A stretch of 64,000 bases of DNA from Bacillus crepusculi. Its GTDB lineage: Bacteria > Bacillota > Bacilli > Bacillales > Bacillaceae. The translations under genes and the position numbers were made by a program. Each line of letters opens with the position of its first letter. The stretch's first letter is position 1. Shown piece by piece: positions 50,955-61,332 of the stretch. Under the pieces are notes generated by a model. That model did no database searches. It was not told the DNA's origin and was given only the letters and a program-made list of their open reading frames with translations. Location of the stretch: NCBI RefSeq assembly GCF_014764715.1, contig NZ_JACXXE010000006.1, positions 1-64,000 of the forward strand. Direction: 5' to 3'.

Positions 50955-52106
50955 TTATGCTCCTTTCTTCTCCTTTTGCAAGCGCTCAAATGTATGCAAA
51001 AGCTGATCGATGTCCTCTTTTGATGACTGTCGTCCAAATGATATTCGAATGAATTGAAGGGCATCACGATCTGATACTTGTAATGCCTTTACAGCAGGGG
51101 AAGGATGATGGTAACCAGAAGCACATGCACTTCCAGTCGATATACAAATCCCATGCCGGTTACACGCTAACATTACATATTGTCCTTCAAACCCTTCAAA
51201 AAAACAACCAATAATATGAGGGAGCATGCGGTGCTTGCCATGATCCTGAAGCGTACGGACAGGCAATTGCCGTTTTTTTAGCTGCTGAAGAAAATAATCA
51301 CGAAGCTGCTCATTTAGTTGATGCTGCTCATCTAGCTTAAGCATCACTTGTTCACTCGCCGCGGCAAAAGCACCGATACACGGAACGTTCACAGTTCCAG
51401 GGCGTAAGCCGTTTTCCTGAACTGCACCTGCATATATAGGCTTCCAAGGGACATGTGCGCCCATATAGACAGCACCAGCGCCCTTAGGTGCATACACTTT
51501 ATGACTAGAGATGGACATGGCATCGACCCCAAGTTCCTTGATGGACACACGGATTTTTCCGAATGTTTGCACAGCATCTGTATGAAAAAAAATGTGTCTT
51601 TCCTTTAAAAGCGGTGCTAATTGAGCTAGTGGCTGGATTATACCTGTTTCTGAGTTTGCATGCTGGATGGACACTAGTCCTGTTTCAGGCAATAAAGCTT
51701 TTTGAAGTATGTCCTCTGTGATGATCCCATCTTGATTCGGTTCAATGATCGTGACCTTTACGCCAAAGCGCTGTAAGCTACTAACCGCGTGATGCACAGA
51801 TGGGTGTTCCACTGATGTTGTGATGACATGCTGTTTATGTGCTGGCAGCCCATTTGTGATTGATTGAATCGCAAGGAGATTGGATTCAGTTCCGCCGCTT
51901 GTAAAGTAGATGCCGCCTGATTCGCCTTCAAGAATTGTAGCGAGTGATTGTCTACTGTAAGTCAATATGTCATTTGCTCTTCCCCCTGCATCATGAAGAC
52001 TGCTGGCATTCCCGTAATAATCTTTACTTAGCTGCTGAAATACATGCAGTGCTTCCTCTGAAACAGGTGTAGAAGCTGCGTAATCTAAATAGACCAAACC
52101 ATCCAT
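50955..52106 (-). CDS. nifS: cysteine desulfurase NifS for NadA cluster assembly
   Basis: The 383-residue class V PLP enzyme has YLDYAASTPV at the start, the PLP lysine in SISSHKVYAPKGAG and the active-site cysteine in STGSACASGYH. Its position opposite nadBCA, sharing the NiaR site, indicates a dedicated role in supplying sulfur for the quinolinate synthase [4Fe-4S] cluster. niaR follows three bases after its stop, so the two are co-transcribed. Confidence 0.94.
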   Translation of the reverse strand: MDGLVYLDYAASTPVSEEALHVFQQLSKDYYGNASSLHDAGGRANDILTYSRQSLATILEGESGGIYFTSGGTESNLLAIQSITNGLPAHKQHVITTSVEHPSVHHAVSSLQRFGVKVTIIEPNQDGIITEDILQKALLPETGLVSIQHANSETGIIQPLAQLAPLLKERHIFFHTDAVQTFGKIRVSIKELGVDAMSISSHKVYAPKGAGAVYMGAHVPWKPIYAGAVQENGLRPGTVNVPCIGAFAAASEQVMLKLDEQHQLNEQLRDYFLQQLKKRQLPVRTLQDHGKHRMLPHIIGCFFEGFEGQYVMLACNRHGICISTGSACASGYHHPSPAVKALQVSDRDALQFIRISFGRQSSKEDIDQLLHTFERLQKEKKGA

Positions 52107-52135
52107 CTCCTGTGTGAAAATTTTTTCTTGTATTT

Positions 52136-52165
52136 ATTGTAGTGTTATGTAATGATATGTGTCAA
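52136..52165 (-). promoter_or_regulatory. nifS-niaR promoter
   Basis: On the minus strand TTGACA, an 18-base spacer and TACAAT form a good SigA promoter. The -35 hexamer is part of the NiaR operator, so repressor binding would block it directly. Confidence 0.7.
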
Positions 52166-52175
52166 GACAGGTGTA
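52154..52175 (+). promoter_or_regulatory. NiaR operator between nifS and nadB
   Basis: The core TGTCAAGACA (52160-52169), read as TGTCTTGACA on the other strand, is the known NiaR (YrxA) motif core, with partly symmetrical flanks. It sits between the two divergent genes, upstream of both starts. A weak nadB promoter (TTGTAT-N17-AATGAT, 52128-52156) ends at it. Confidence 0.75.
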
Positions 52176-52194
52176 AATGACAGGAGGGGCGATT

Positions 52195-53766
52195 GTGTCA
52201 TCAATCAAAAAAGTCATTGTGGTGGGATCAGGCATTGCAGCGCTTTCCTTTGCAAAAACCATATCAGAAAGCTGCCAAGTCATTATGATGACAAAACAAC
52301 AATTTTCCTCTAGTAATTCCATGCTGGCACAAGGAGGAATCGCTGCTGCCTTCTCAGCGCATGATTCAGTTGATCAGCATGTGCAAGACACACTGGCTGC
52401 CGGCTGTGATCATAATGATGAAAGGGCCGTACAGGAGATCGTCAGTCTTGGAAAACATCTTGTGAAGCAGCTCGTAGCAGAAGGCTGCCCATTTGACCGG
52501 AATGAAGCGGGAATGCCGCAGCTAGGTAAAGAGGGAGCGCACACCACTCATCGCATTTTGCATGCAGGAGGAGATCAAACAGGCAAAACCCTCGTGCAAT
52601 ATTTGAAAAGTCAGCTTGGCACACATATTCATGTATACGAATATCACCATGTCATTGATCTACTGGTTCATGAAGGGAAATGTATGGGTGTTGTATGGAA
52701 AGACGAGAAAGGACACGTACAGACCATGACTGCAGATGCAGTTGTTTTATCCACTGGTGGCTGCGGGTCCCTATATGAGACAAACACAAATGACCCTTCT
52801 GTAACAGGAGATGGGCTGATGATGGCCTATCGAGCCGGGGCGCAATTAGTGGATCTCGAATTTGTTCAATTTCATCCGACCCTTTTGACGATAGCTGGAA
52901 AAGCAGTCGGACTCATTTCAGAGGCAGTACGGGGGGAGGGAGCTTATTTAGAAGATGAAACAGGCAGGCGGATCATGAAAGGCATTCACCCACAGACCGA
53001 TTTAGCGCCTAGAGATGTGGTCGCTAGAGCTATTTTTCATGAGCAGCAATTAGGTCACCATCTATATCTCAACATCCATGAGATTCCGCATTTCTCGGCT
53101 CGTTTTCCAGCGATTGATGCAATGTGTCAGCGAGCGGGAGTCGATATGGCAGGCGGACGGCTACCCGTTTCCCCTGGTATGCACTTTTTAATGGGCGGAA
53201 TCAAGGTGAATGAATATGGAGAAACCACCGTTCAATCCCTATTTGCGATCGGTGAAGCGGCTTGTACAGGTTTACATGGCGCCAATCGATTGGCGAGTAA
53301 TTCCCTTCTAGAAGGTCTAGTTTTAGGAAGCAAAGCCGCTCGTCGTATTGAGCAATTGCCAAAACAGCCAAAAACAATCCCGTCTCTTTCTGTAAAAGAA
53401 ATATGGTCTGTCCCGGCGATTTCAAAGGCTCAGATTAGAAAATGGATGACAGCATATGCTGCAATTGTCAGAGATGAAAAAGGCTTGCAGACCTTGCTCG
53501 ATGAATTAAAACAAGTATCCTTTCAGCAAATTAATGTGAAGGATATCACAAACGAACAGATTGAATTAACCAATCAATGGGCTTTAGCGATTTGTCTCGT
53601 TCAGTCTGCACGACTCCGTACAGAAAGCAGGGGTGGTCATTATCGAAAGGATTATCCAAAGCGGAATGATGCTTTGTGGCAAGGGAAACAGATTGTACAT
53701 GAAAATGGCGATATTTACATCATGAAAAATGAAAGGATCGGTGCCAAATGGAACGTTTACAGTTAA
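52195..53766 (+). CDS. nadB: L-aspartate oxidase
   Basis: From GTG 52195 the flavoprotein has 523 residues. It has the FAD dinucleotide motif VVGSGIAALS at the N-terminus, SNSMLAQGGIAAAF, REAL-type HRILHAGGD, and ACTGLHGANRLASNSLLE near residue 360. It makes iminoaspartate for NadA. ATG 52177 is in frame, but AGGAGGGGC fits the GTG. Its end overlaps nadC by 19 bases. Confidence 0.94.
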   Translation: MSSIKKVIVVGSGIAALSFAKTISESCQVIMMTKQQFSSSNSMLAQGGIAAAFSAHDSVDQHVQDTLAAGCDHNDERAVQEIVSLGKHLVKQLVAEGCPFDRNEAGMPQLGKEGAHTTHRILHAGGDQTGKTLVQYLKSQLGTHIHVYEYHHVIDLLVHEGKCMGVVWKDEKGHVQTMTADAVVLSTGGCGSLYETNTNDPSVTGDGLMMAYRAGAQLVDLEFVQFHPTLLTIAGKAVGLISEAVRGEGAYLEDETGRRIMKGIHPQTDLAPRDVVARAIFHEQQLGHHLYLNIHEIPHFSARFPAIDAMCQRAGVDMAGGRLPVSPGMHFLMGGIKVNEYGETTVQSLFAIGEAACTGLHGANRLASNSLLEGLVLGSKAARRIEQLPKQPKTIPSLSVKEIWSVPAISKAQIRKWMTAYAAIVRDEKGLQTLLDELKQVSFQQINVKDITNEQIELTNQWALAICLVQSARLRTESRGGHYRKDYPKRNDALWQGKQIVHENGDIYIMKNERIGAKWNVYS

Positions 53767-54611
53767 AACAAATGCTCACTCATTTTTTAAAAGAAGATAT
53801 TGGCTTTGGAGATGTATCAGCTGATGCCATCTTTGGAGATAAGAAAGGAACAGCTTATATCATTGCGAAACAATCAGGCGTATTGGCAGGGTCACAAGTG
53901 GTTGACATGGGGTATGGCCTGCTGAATGAACAAATTCAAACTGAGCTGTTTTTCCAGGAGGGCGATTGGATTCATTCAGGCGCTGTACTGGCTCAAATAA
54001 GGGGCCCAGTCAACGACTTGCTCAAAGGAGAACGGGTCATTTTAAATTTATTACAGCGCATGACAGGTATCGCCACCTTAACGCATGAAGCAGTGCAGCG
54101 ATTAGCTGATCCGTCTATTACAATTTGTGATACGAGAAAAACGACACCCGGCCTGCGCATGCTAGAGAAATACGCAGTCAAGGTTGGAGGCGGGAAGAAT
54201 CATCGTTTCGGTTTATCAGATGGCGTGATGATTAAAGATAATCATATTGCTGCATGTGGTTCTATCCGTGAAGCTGTAGAGAAAGCACGAGCATACGCCG
54301 GTCATATGGTGAAAATTGAAGTCGAAATTGAATCAGAAACGCAGCTCATGGAAGCCATTGATGCAAAAGCGGATGTCATCATGTTTGATAACTGCTCTCC
54401 GGACGAAGTAAAACGTTTTAAACAAATGACGCCAGAGTCCATTCTGACAGAGGCTTCAGGGGGCATCACGTTAGAGACATTGCCAAGCTACAGGGGGACA
54501 GGAGTCGACCTTATTTCACTTGGTTTTCTAACACATTCTGCTCCAGCATTTGATTTTAGTATGAATATGGAATTCAGCCATAAAGGGGGAACGACTCATG
54601 TCCATGCTTGA
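53748..54611 (+). CDS. nadC: nicotinate-nucleotide pyrophosphorylase (quinolinate PRTase)
   Basis: The 287-residue enzyme makes NaMN from quinolinate and PRPP. It shows [14 protein letters not shown] at the start, [43 protein letters not shown] signature segments near residue 130 and [11 protein letters not shown] near the end. It overlaps both nadB and nadA, so the three are translated as one unit. Confidence 0.95.
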   Translation: MERLQLKQMLTHFLKEDIGFGDVSADAIFGDKKGTAYIIAKQSGVLAGSQVVDMGYGLLNEQIQTELFFQEGDWIHSGAVLAQIRGPVNDLLKGERVILNLLQRMTGIATLTHEAVQRLADPSITICDTRKTTPGLRMLEKYAVKVGGGKNHRFGLSDGVMIKDNHIAACGSIREAVEKARAYAGHMVKIEVEIESETQLMEAIDAKADVIMFDNCSPDEVKRFKQMTPESILTEASGGITLETLPSYRGTGVDLISLGFLTHSAPAFDFSMNMEFSHKGGTTHVHA

Positions 54612-55707
54612 TGTACTAGCGAATCAACATTCGGCCATGATGCCAGATGAATATAAACACCGCTCTTATGAAGAAATGAAGCAGCGTGTGTTAGATATTA
54701 AACGAGCCTTTGGATCAAAGCTTTTTATACCAGGCCATCATTATCAAAAGGACGAGGTCATCCAATTTGCAGATGCAACAGGTGACTCATTACAGCTAGC
54801 GCAAATAGCAGCTGACAATCAGGAGGCAGAATACATTGTGTTCTGCGGTGTTCACTTTATGGCAGAAACGGCAGATATGCTGTCAAAAAAGAATCAGCAT
54901 GTCCTTTTGCCTGATATGAGAGCAGGCTGTTCAATGGCTGATATGGCGAACATGAAACAAACCGATAGAGCATGGGAGCAGCTCACGGATCTGTTTCGGG
55001 AGACGATACTCCCGCTTACGTATGTCAACTCAACAGCTGATATTAAAGCATTTGTCGGCAAGCATGGCGGGGCAACTGTTACATCATCAAACGCTAAAAA
55101 AGTGCTCGAGTGGGCGCTTACGCAAAAAGAGCGGATTCTGTTTCTCCCTGATCAGCATTTAGGGCGTAATACAGCCTATGATTTAGGTATTCCGTTAGAA
55201 GAAATGGCTGTTTGGGATCAAGTAGAAGAAAAGCTCATCACCGATCAGCCGCTTTCTCGCATCAAAATGATTTTATGGAAAGGGCATTGCTCTGTACATG
55301 AGAAGTTTACCGTGCAGAATATTGATGAAACGAGAAAAAGAGACCGTGACATTCAAATCCTTGTTCATCCAGAGTGCACGCATGAGGTGGTAAGAGCTTC
55401 TGATCTAGCTGGTTCAACGAAATTTATTATAGATACGATCAAGCAGGCGCCAGCAGGAAGCAAGTGGGCGATCGGAACAGAAATGAATTTAGTAAAGCGC
55501 ATCATAGATCAGCATCCAGATAAGCAAATTGAATCCCTTAACCCGGATATGTGTCCGTGTTTGACAATGAACCGTATTGATCTGCCTCATCTATTATGGT
55601 CACTTGAAAGCATTGAAAAGGGAGAGCCAGTCGGTTTGATTCAGGTCAATGAAGAGATAACAAAAGAGGCTTTACTCGCGTTAAATAAAATGCTTACGAT
55701 TAAATAA
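54598..55707 (+). CDS. nadA: quinolinate synthase A
   Basis: The 369-residue [4Fe-4S] enzyme condenses iminoaspartate with dihydroxyacetone phosphate. Cluster cysteines are expected in [15 protein letters not shown], in HPECTHEV and in [29 protein letters not shown] near the start is a substrate motif. AAAGGGGGAACG precedes the ATG. NifS upstream probably builds its cluster. Confidence 0.95.
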   Translation: MSMLDVLANQHSAMMPDEYKHRSYEEMKQRVLDIKRAFGSKLFIPGHHYQKDEVIQFADATGDSLQLAQIAADNQEAEYIVFCGVHFMAETADMLSKKNQHVLLPDMRAGCSMADMANMKQTDRAWEQLTDLFRETILPLTYVNSTADIKAFVGKHGGATVTSSNAKKVLEWALTQKERILFLPDQHLGRNTAYDLGIPLEEMAVWDQVEEKLITDQPLSRIKMILWKGHCSVHEKFTVQNIDETRKRDRDIQILVHPECTHEVVRASDLAGSTKFIIDTIKQAPAGSKWAIGTEMNLVKRIIDQHPDKQIESLNPDMCPCLTMNRIDLPHLLWSLESIEKGEPVGLIQVNEEITKEALLALNKMLTIK

Positions 55708-55838
55708 TGAATCAGCCCCTCCTATCAGAAAACAAGTTTTTATCATATTGGCTTGTAAATAGGCATAAATTTATGGTGAAACATATTGTACTTCTGACAT
55801 AACCGATACGTTCACGTTTTGCATAGGAGGGGAAAACG

Positions 55839-57065
55839 TTGAAAATTCATATTGTGCAAAAAGGAGACTCCCTTTGGAAAATTTCAAAGAAATATGGAGT
55901 CGACTTTCAAGAATTGAAAAAACTAAATTCACAGCTCAGTAATCCAGATTTGATCATGCCGGGTATGAAGATCAAAATTCCATCTAGTGGTGTTCCTGTG
56001 AAAACAGATCATCAAAATGTGAAAGAAAAGCCAAAGCCGAAAGAACATCCGTATGTGAAAGAAAAGCCGAAGGATGTCGTGCAAGTGCAAGATACGAAAC
56101 CGAAGGAAAAGCCAAATGAACCGGTACCTTATGTACCGCCAGTTCCAAAGATCGAACAGCCAGTTTTTCCGCAAGTCGATGTGAACTATTATCAGACCAA
56201 TCTCTACCAGCCATTCACGCCTCCTCCCAAAAAAGAACATCATGAAAAGAAAGATCATGTTCATGAGAAGAAGGATCACAAGGATCATAAAGACCATTTT
56301 CATCATGAAAATAAGGACCATAAAGATCACAAGGACCATTTTCATCATGAAAATAAAGATCATCACAAAGATGAAGTGGCAAAGGGATATGATCCATTTA
56401 TTCATATTCCGCATCAAAAAGAGGAGGGAAAAGATATGGAGCATAGCAATTACCCAAACCTTCCTAACTTCCCGCAAATGCCGAATGTGGGAGGAGCAGC
56501 GGTAGGGGGAATGGCCGAAAATAAAGAGCATCAGCACCATCATCATGAACCATATGACCCTTATTATGGTTATGGTCATGGTCATTACATGCCTGCGATG
56601 TACCCATATCCGCAGCAAATGGTGCCGGCTTCACCTATTTTACCGGGATCAGGACTTTGTTATCCGGTCCAGCCTTATTACCACCATCACATGATGCCAT
56701 ATTCTTACCCAGCCCAGCCGTATTATCCAGCCTATCAAGCGCCGGCTTACTACGGGGAACATCATGAGCATCACGCAAACGATGGACATCACTGGCACCA
56801 CCATATGCATCCAAATGCAGGCGCAAATGCGAACGTGAATGCGAACGTGAATCAAGGCTTTTATCCAAACGCTTCAAACGAAGCCTATGGCAAGGAAGAC
56901 TGCGGTTGTGATGACGGCATGAAGCATCATCATCAGCCATGGCCAGGACATTATCCAAATCCTGTTCCATATGGTCAAATGGGAGCTTATCCTGCTCAGC
57001 CTTATATGCAGCCATATCCAGGTCAATCCGTTTTTGCAAGACCAGAGGAAGACGAAGAAGATTAA
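55839..57065 (+). CDS. safA: SafA, spore coat morphogenetic LysM protein
   Basis: The 408-residue protein has an N-terminal LysM domain (IHIVQKGDSLWKISKKYGVD...PGMKIKIPS, about 2-48) that binds cortex peptidoglycan. A Pro/Lys-rich linker, a His/Lys/Asp repeat block, and a Tyr/Pro/His-rich C-terminus with a DCGCDDG cysteine motif follow. SafA organises the inner coat and binds SpoVID. The TTG start has AGGAGGGG upstream. B. subtilis also makes a short C-terminal form from an internal start; Met 210-213 regions with GGAGGG nearby (56422-56436) could do the same here. Confidence 0.92.
   Translation: MKIHIVQKGDSLWKISKKYGVDFQELKKLNSQLSNPDLIMPGMKIKIPSSGVPVKTDHQNVKEKPKPKEHPYVKEKPKDVVQVQDTKPKEKPNEPVPYVPPVPKIEQPVFPQVDVNYYQTNLYQPFTPPPKKEHHEKKDHVHEKKDHKDHKDHFHHENKDHKDHKDHFHHENKDHHKDEVAKGYDPFIHIPHQKEEGKDMEHSNYPNLPNFPQMPNVGGAAVGGMAENKEHQHHHHEPYDPYYGYGHGHYMPAMYPYPQQMVPASPILPGSGLCYPVQPYYHHHMMPYSYPAQPYYPAYQAPAYYGEHHEHHANDGHHWHHHMHPNAGANANVNANVNQGFYPNASNEAYGKEDCGCDDGMKHHHQPWPGHYPNPVPYGQMGAYPAQPYMQPYPGQSVFARPEEDEED
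56274..56366 (+). repeat. 42-bp tandem repeats encoding a His-rich block in SafA
   Basis: Two copies with an exact 42-base period encode FHHENKDHKDHKDH, with partial copies on both sides. I do not recall this block in the shorter B. subtilis SafA, so it may be a lineage-specific expansion. Confidence 0.8.
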
Positions 57066-57071
57066 TGACAG

Positions 57072-57101
57072 AAGGGACGATCTCAATCGTTCCTTTTTTT
57101 G
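57072..57101 (+). terminator. terminator of safA
   Basis: AAGGGACGAT pairs with ATCGTTCCTT (one G-U), followed by seven Ts. Confidence 0.9.
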
Positions 57102-57198
57102 TTTATAACTGACAGCTTGATTTTCTCCTGAACTGTACATGCTAAAACAGAGCCTGTTTCGCGCTCATGAGATTGAATTTGTACAGGGGGTTTTTCGT

Positions 57199-57822
57199 TT
57201 GAGTTTGAGACAAAAATGGCAAAAAACAATCGCATTAGTGCTCCTTCCTATTGGTTTAACGGCATGTGGTACAAACGACAATGCGGGTGTAGATACACGT
57301 CATAATCAATCAGGCCAGCCGGTTGGTTATCATTCGAATAACCGTGCGGATGACAATAACCAAGATCATCAAGGGCCAGTTTCCGAACTCATGGAGGGAA
57401 TGAACGGTGGGAATACAACGAATGTTGATTATCGCACCCGTCCTCAAACAGATGATCGAACGCCTCTCGCAGGTGGTGATGGACGCTATAGTCATGGGGA
57501 TATGAACTATCATAACCAAATGTCGTTCTCTGGCTACGATAAACAAGAGAACGTGCAGCTTTCACGCAAAATTGCCAACCGGGTGAATAAAATGAACCAT
57601 GTAGCAGACTCACAAGTCATGGTCACAGATGAAAATGTGTATATTGCCATAAAATCAGATGGACGTCTCACATCAGAGGGCGTAACACAAATAGAAGAAG
57701 CAGCGACTCGTTATGCAGATGGACGAGCTGTCCAAGTCATCAAAGACGAAGGTGCATTCACACGCTTCAGAGATATGAGAAAAACGCAATTTGAAACAGG
57801 CCAAACAGGCATGACCCGATAG
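57199..57822 (+). CDS. coxA: CoxA-type spore cortex lipoprotein (YhcN/YlaJ family)
   Basis: From TTG 57199 the protein has 207 residues with a lipoprotein signal (basic start, ALVLLPIGLTAC lipobox with C22), a low-complexity polar linker and a YhcN/YlaJ domain at the C-terminus (LSRKIANRVNKMNHVADSQVMVTDENVYIAI). CoxA is a cortex protein of B. subtilis spores and also follows safA there. The frame opens at 57139, but CAGGGGG fits TTG 57199 and places the signal at the N-terminus. Confidence 0.87.
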   Translation: MSLRQKWQKTIALVLLPIGLTACGTNDNAGVDTRHNQSGQPVGYHSNNRADDNNQDHQGPVSELMEGMNGGNTTNVDYRTRPQTDDRTPLAGGDGRYSHGDMNYHNQMSFSGYDKQENVQLSRKIANRVNKMNHVADSQVMVTDENVYIAIKSDGRLTSEGVTQIEEAATRYADGRAVQVIKDEGAFTRFRDMRKTQFETGQTGMTR

Positions 57823-57830
57823 TTTGAAAT

Positions 57831-57870
57831 AAAAAAGGCTAAAGTTCGTCACGAACTTTAGCCTTTTCTT
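57831..57870 (+). terminator. bidirectional terminator between coxA and the LysE-type gene
   Basis: AAAAAGGCTAAAGTTCG pairs with CGAACTTTAGCCTTTT around a 3-base loop. Both sides are A/T-runs, and the stem serves the convergent genes. Confidence 0.93.
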
Positions 57871-58501
57871 AAAAATAAACCTTGATCCCTATATAAAATT
57901 CGTAAACGAAATAACAGCCAAATCCAAGTAATAAAATACCTGCAATAATAGATGTCCACTTGATCATCGCCCGGTTCATCACTTTTCTTGTGAAGGATAC
58001 AATCGTCAAAAGACCGATGTCATGCAGAAGAATCCCTGTCAAAATACCCCCGGCAGCCAACATAAACTCAGATGAATCTGTTTTCGTATAAGCATCTGCC
58101 AGTACAGCACCAAACACAGATACCCAGAACACAAGGTTTCCAGGGGATACTGCCACAAGCAAGCCGTTCCGGTAAGTTTTTGCAAATGATTGATTGACCT
58201 TTTCTCCTGCTAAATGAATGTCTTGATCTGCATTTTTAATGGAATCGTATGCAAGAATCATCAAGAATACGGCCCCGATCAGCCAGAGCGGGGTTTGGAC
58301 AAACGGCAATGATAAAAATTGTGCGAATCCAGCATATAAAGCCAAGATGAGCAAGATATCGATTGTCATGCCGCCGGCTCCTACTGTTAAGCCATGAAAG
58401 AACCCATTTTTTAACCCCTGCTTTGTCATTTCAACCGTGATTGCTCCAACAGGTAGAGCAATTGAGAATCCTATGACGATAAATGTTAGAAATGTTTGCA
58501 A
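57869..58501 (-). CDS. LysE/RhtB family amino acid exporter
   Basis: The 210-residue protein has about six membrane segments and the family N-terminus GFSIALPVGAITVEMTKQGLKNGFFHGL, with a central SPGNLVFWVSVFGAVLA. Members export amino acids or related small molecules; the substrate here is unknown. The TTG start has AAAGGACG at a rather long distance. It is read toward coxA and away from thiC. Confidence 0.85.
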   Translation of the reverse strand: MQTFLTFIVIGFSIALPVGAITVEMTKQGLKNGFFHGLTVGAGGMTIDILLILALYAGFAQFLSLPFVQTPLWLIGAVFLMILAYDSIKNADQDIHLAGEKVNQSFAKTYRNGLLVAVSPGNLVFWVSVFGAVLADAYTKTDSSEFMLAAGGILTGILLHDIGLLTIVSFTRKVMNRAMIKWTSIIAGILLLGFGCYFVYEFYIGIKVYF

Positions 58502-58747
58502 TCGACTAGAACGTCCTTTGAATAAATGATTTGTATAAAAATTCTCCGTTTAGATTAATTATACATAATAGGAGAAAAGGATCAATGATTATTTCTGATT
58601 TAATGGAAATATAGGAGGGAGATGTTGTATAGAATTGTGCATATCCTGCCCATGAGTAAAACATGTAGGGGAAAGGAACTATTTTCCTGAATCTTCTTTT
58701 TTTCATATCGTTCCTATGCTAAACTGATGTGGAAATCAATAAAAGTG

Positions 58748-58842
58748 ACTAGGGGTGCCCGTTAAAGTGGGCTGAGAGAGAAGCTGAAGCTTTTTAACCC
58801 TTTGGACCTGATCTGGCTCGTACCAGCGTGGGGAAGTTGAAG
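58748..58842 (+). promoter_or_regulatory. TPP riboswitch (THI element) of thiC
   Basis: The conserved parts are all visible: GGGGTGCCC, GGGCTGAGAGAG, ACCCTTTGGACCTGATCTGG and TACCAGCGTGGGGAAG. TPP binding should favour the terminator at 58890-58923 and stop thiC transcription. The stretch 58502-58747 contains only a weak candidate -10 (TAAACT near 58721). Confidence 0.97.
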
Positions 58843-58884
58843 ACGATACATGTGTCATTTGAATGACATTCATGTTTTTTCTGA

Positions 58885-60738
<1,854 letters not shown>

Positions 60739-60740
60739 AA

Positions 60741-60774
60741 AAGAACCTCGCACTTCTTCATGTGCGGGGTTCTT
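60741..60774 (-). terminator. bidirectional terminator between thiC and the 49-residue gene
   Basis: AAGAACCTCGCAC pairs with GTGCGGGGTTCTT (one G-U). On the minus strand the stem runs into TTCTTTTTTAAG, a better U-run than on the plus strand. It therefore supports a minus-strand transcript unit ending here. Confidence 0.85.
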
Positions 60775-60922
60775 ATAAGACAGCTGAAAAGGCCTTTCTC
60801 ATGAGATGGAAAAGGGCTCGTACTGCAATCGCCATCATGTCCATACTCGGAATCAGGGCATCTGTTAAATGAAACAAGACCGTTTGTCTCTCTGGAGATG
60901 TTCGTTTCTTTTTCTCTTTCAT
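60773..60922 (-). CDS. 49-residue basic small protein of unknown function
   Basis: Not recognised. On the minus strand AAAGGAGG lies eight bases before an ATG that opens 49 codons: a basic N-terminus (KEKKKRTSPERQ), then an amphipathic helix-like stretch (VLFHLTDALIPSMDMMAIAV) and a basic end (RALFHLMRKAF). The stop codon lies at the foot of a terminator with a good minus-strand U-run. The strong ribosome site plus terminator make it a likely real gene. The helix pattern suggests a membrane-surface or protein-binding peptide; no more can be said. Confidence 0.68.
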   Translation of the reverse strand: MKEKKKRTSPERQTVLFHLTDALIPSMDMMAIAVRALFHLMRKAFSAVL

Positions 60923-61113
60923 GAAGACAGCCTCCTTTTTAAACAATATACTTCTTTGCAGATGAGAGAGATAGAGATGTTATGTGAATTTAAACAAAAT
61001 TTAAACTTCTTGTGTTTGGAAGGAAAGAAGGAGGGGAAACGAGTTGAATAGAGAATGAATGAAAAGAGCTGACCTTACCAGTTAGCGAACAAGAAAGAGT
61101 GGAAGGTGATCTT

Positions 61114-61296
61114 ATGATGAAAGTATTCAAAGTAACATTTCATATGAACAACGGGGAAGTGCTTGATTTCGAGTTAAAACGTCCAGCGACCTATGATGTG
61201 TATAAAAAAATTGAGGAAGCCAATCATTGGTTTAAGCTGAATAATGAAATCATCAACCTATTAAATGTCAATAGTATCCATGTAGAAACAGAATAA
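61114..61296 (+). CDS. 60-residue conserved-looking small protein, function unknown
   Basis: The product (MMKVFKVTFHMNNGEVLDFEL...) looks like a small beta-beta-alpha-beta fold of soluble type, with alternating hydrophobic residues in the first strands and NLLNVNSIHVETE at the end. GGAAGGTG fits ATG 61114 better than the GTG 61099 that overlaps it. A terminator follows directly. It resembles small uncharacterised Bacillus Y-proteins, but I cannot name it. Confidence 0.7.
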   Translation: MMKVFKVTFHMNNGEVLDFELKRPATYDVYKKIEEANHWFKLNNEIINLLNVNSIHVETE

Positions 61297-61303
61297 AACA
61301 GAG

Positions 61304-61332
61304 AAGCCGCTCGGGAAGATGAGCGGCTTTTA
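61304..61332 (+). terminator. terminator after the 60-residue gene
   Basis: AAGCCGCTC pairs perfectly with GAGCGGCTT, followed by TTTA. It may also act for the convergent kinase-like gene. Confidence 0.85.

Noticed and set aside
56274..56366. CRISPR-like repeat
   Set aside because: The repeats are in frame, contiguous without spacers and encode a low-complexity protein block.
55929..56618. 229-codon minus-strand frame rich in Met, Phe and Ile
   Set aside because: It is the antisense of the His/Lys-rich part of safA (CAT read as ATG). Composition alone explains it.
60869..61051. 60-codon plus-strand frame between thiC and the 60-residue gene
   Set aside because: It is partly the antisense of the 49-residue gene, which has a far better ribosome site and a terminator.
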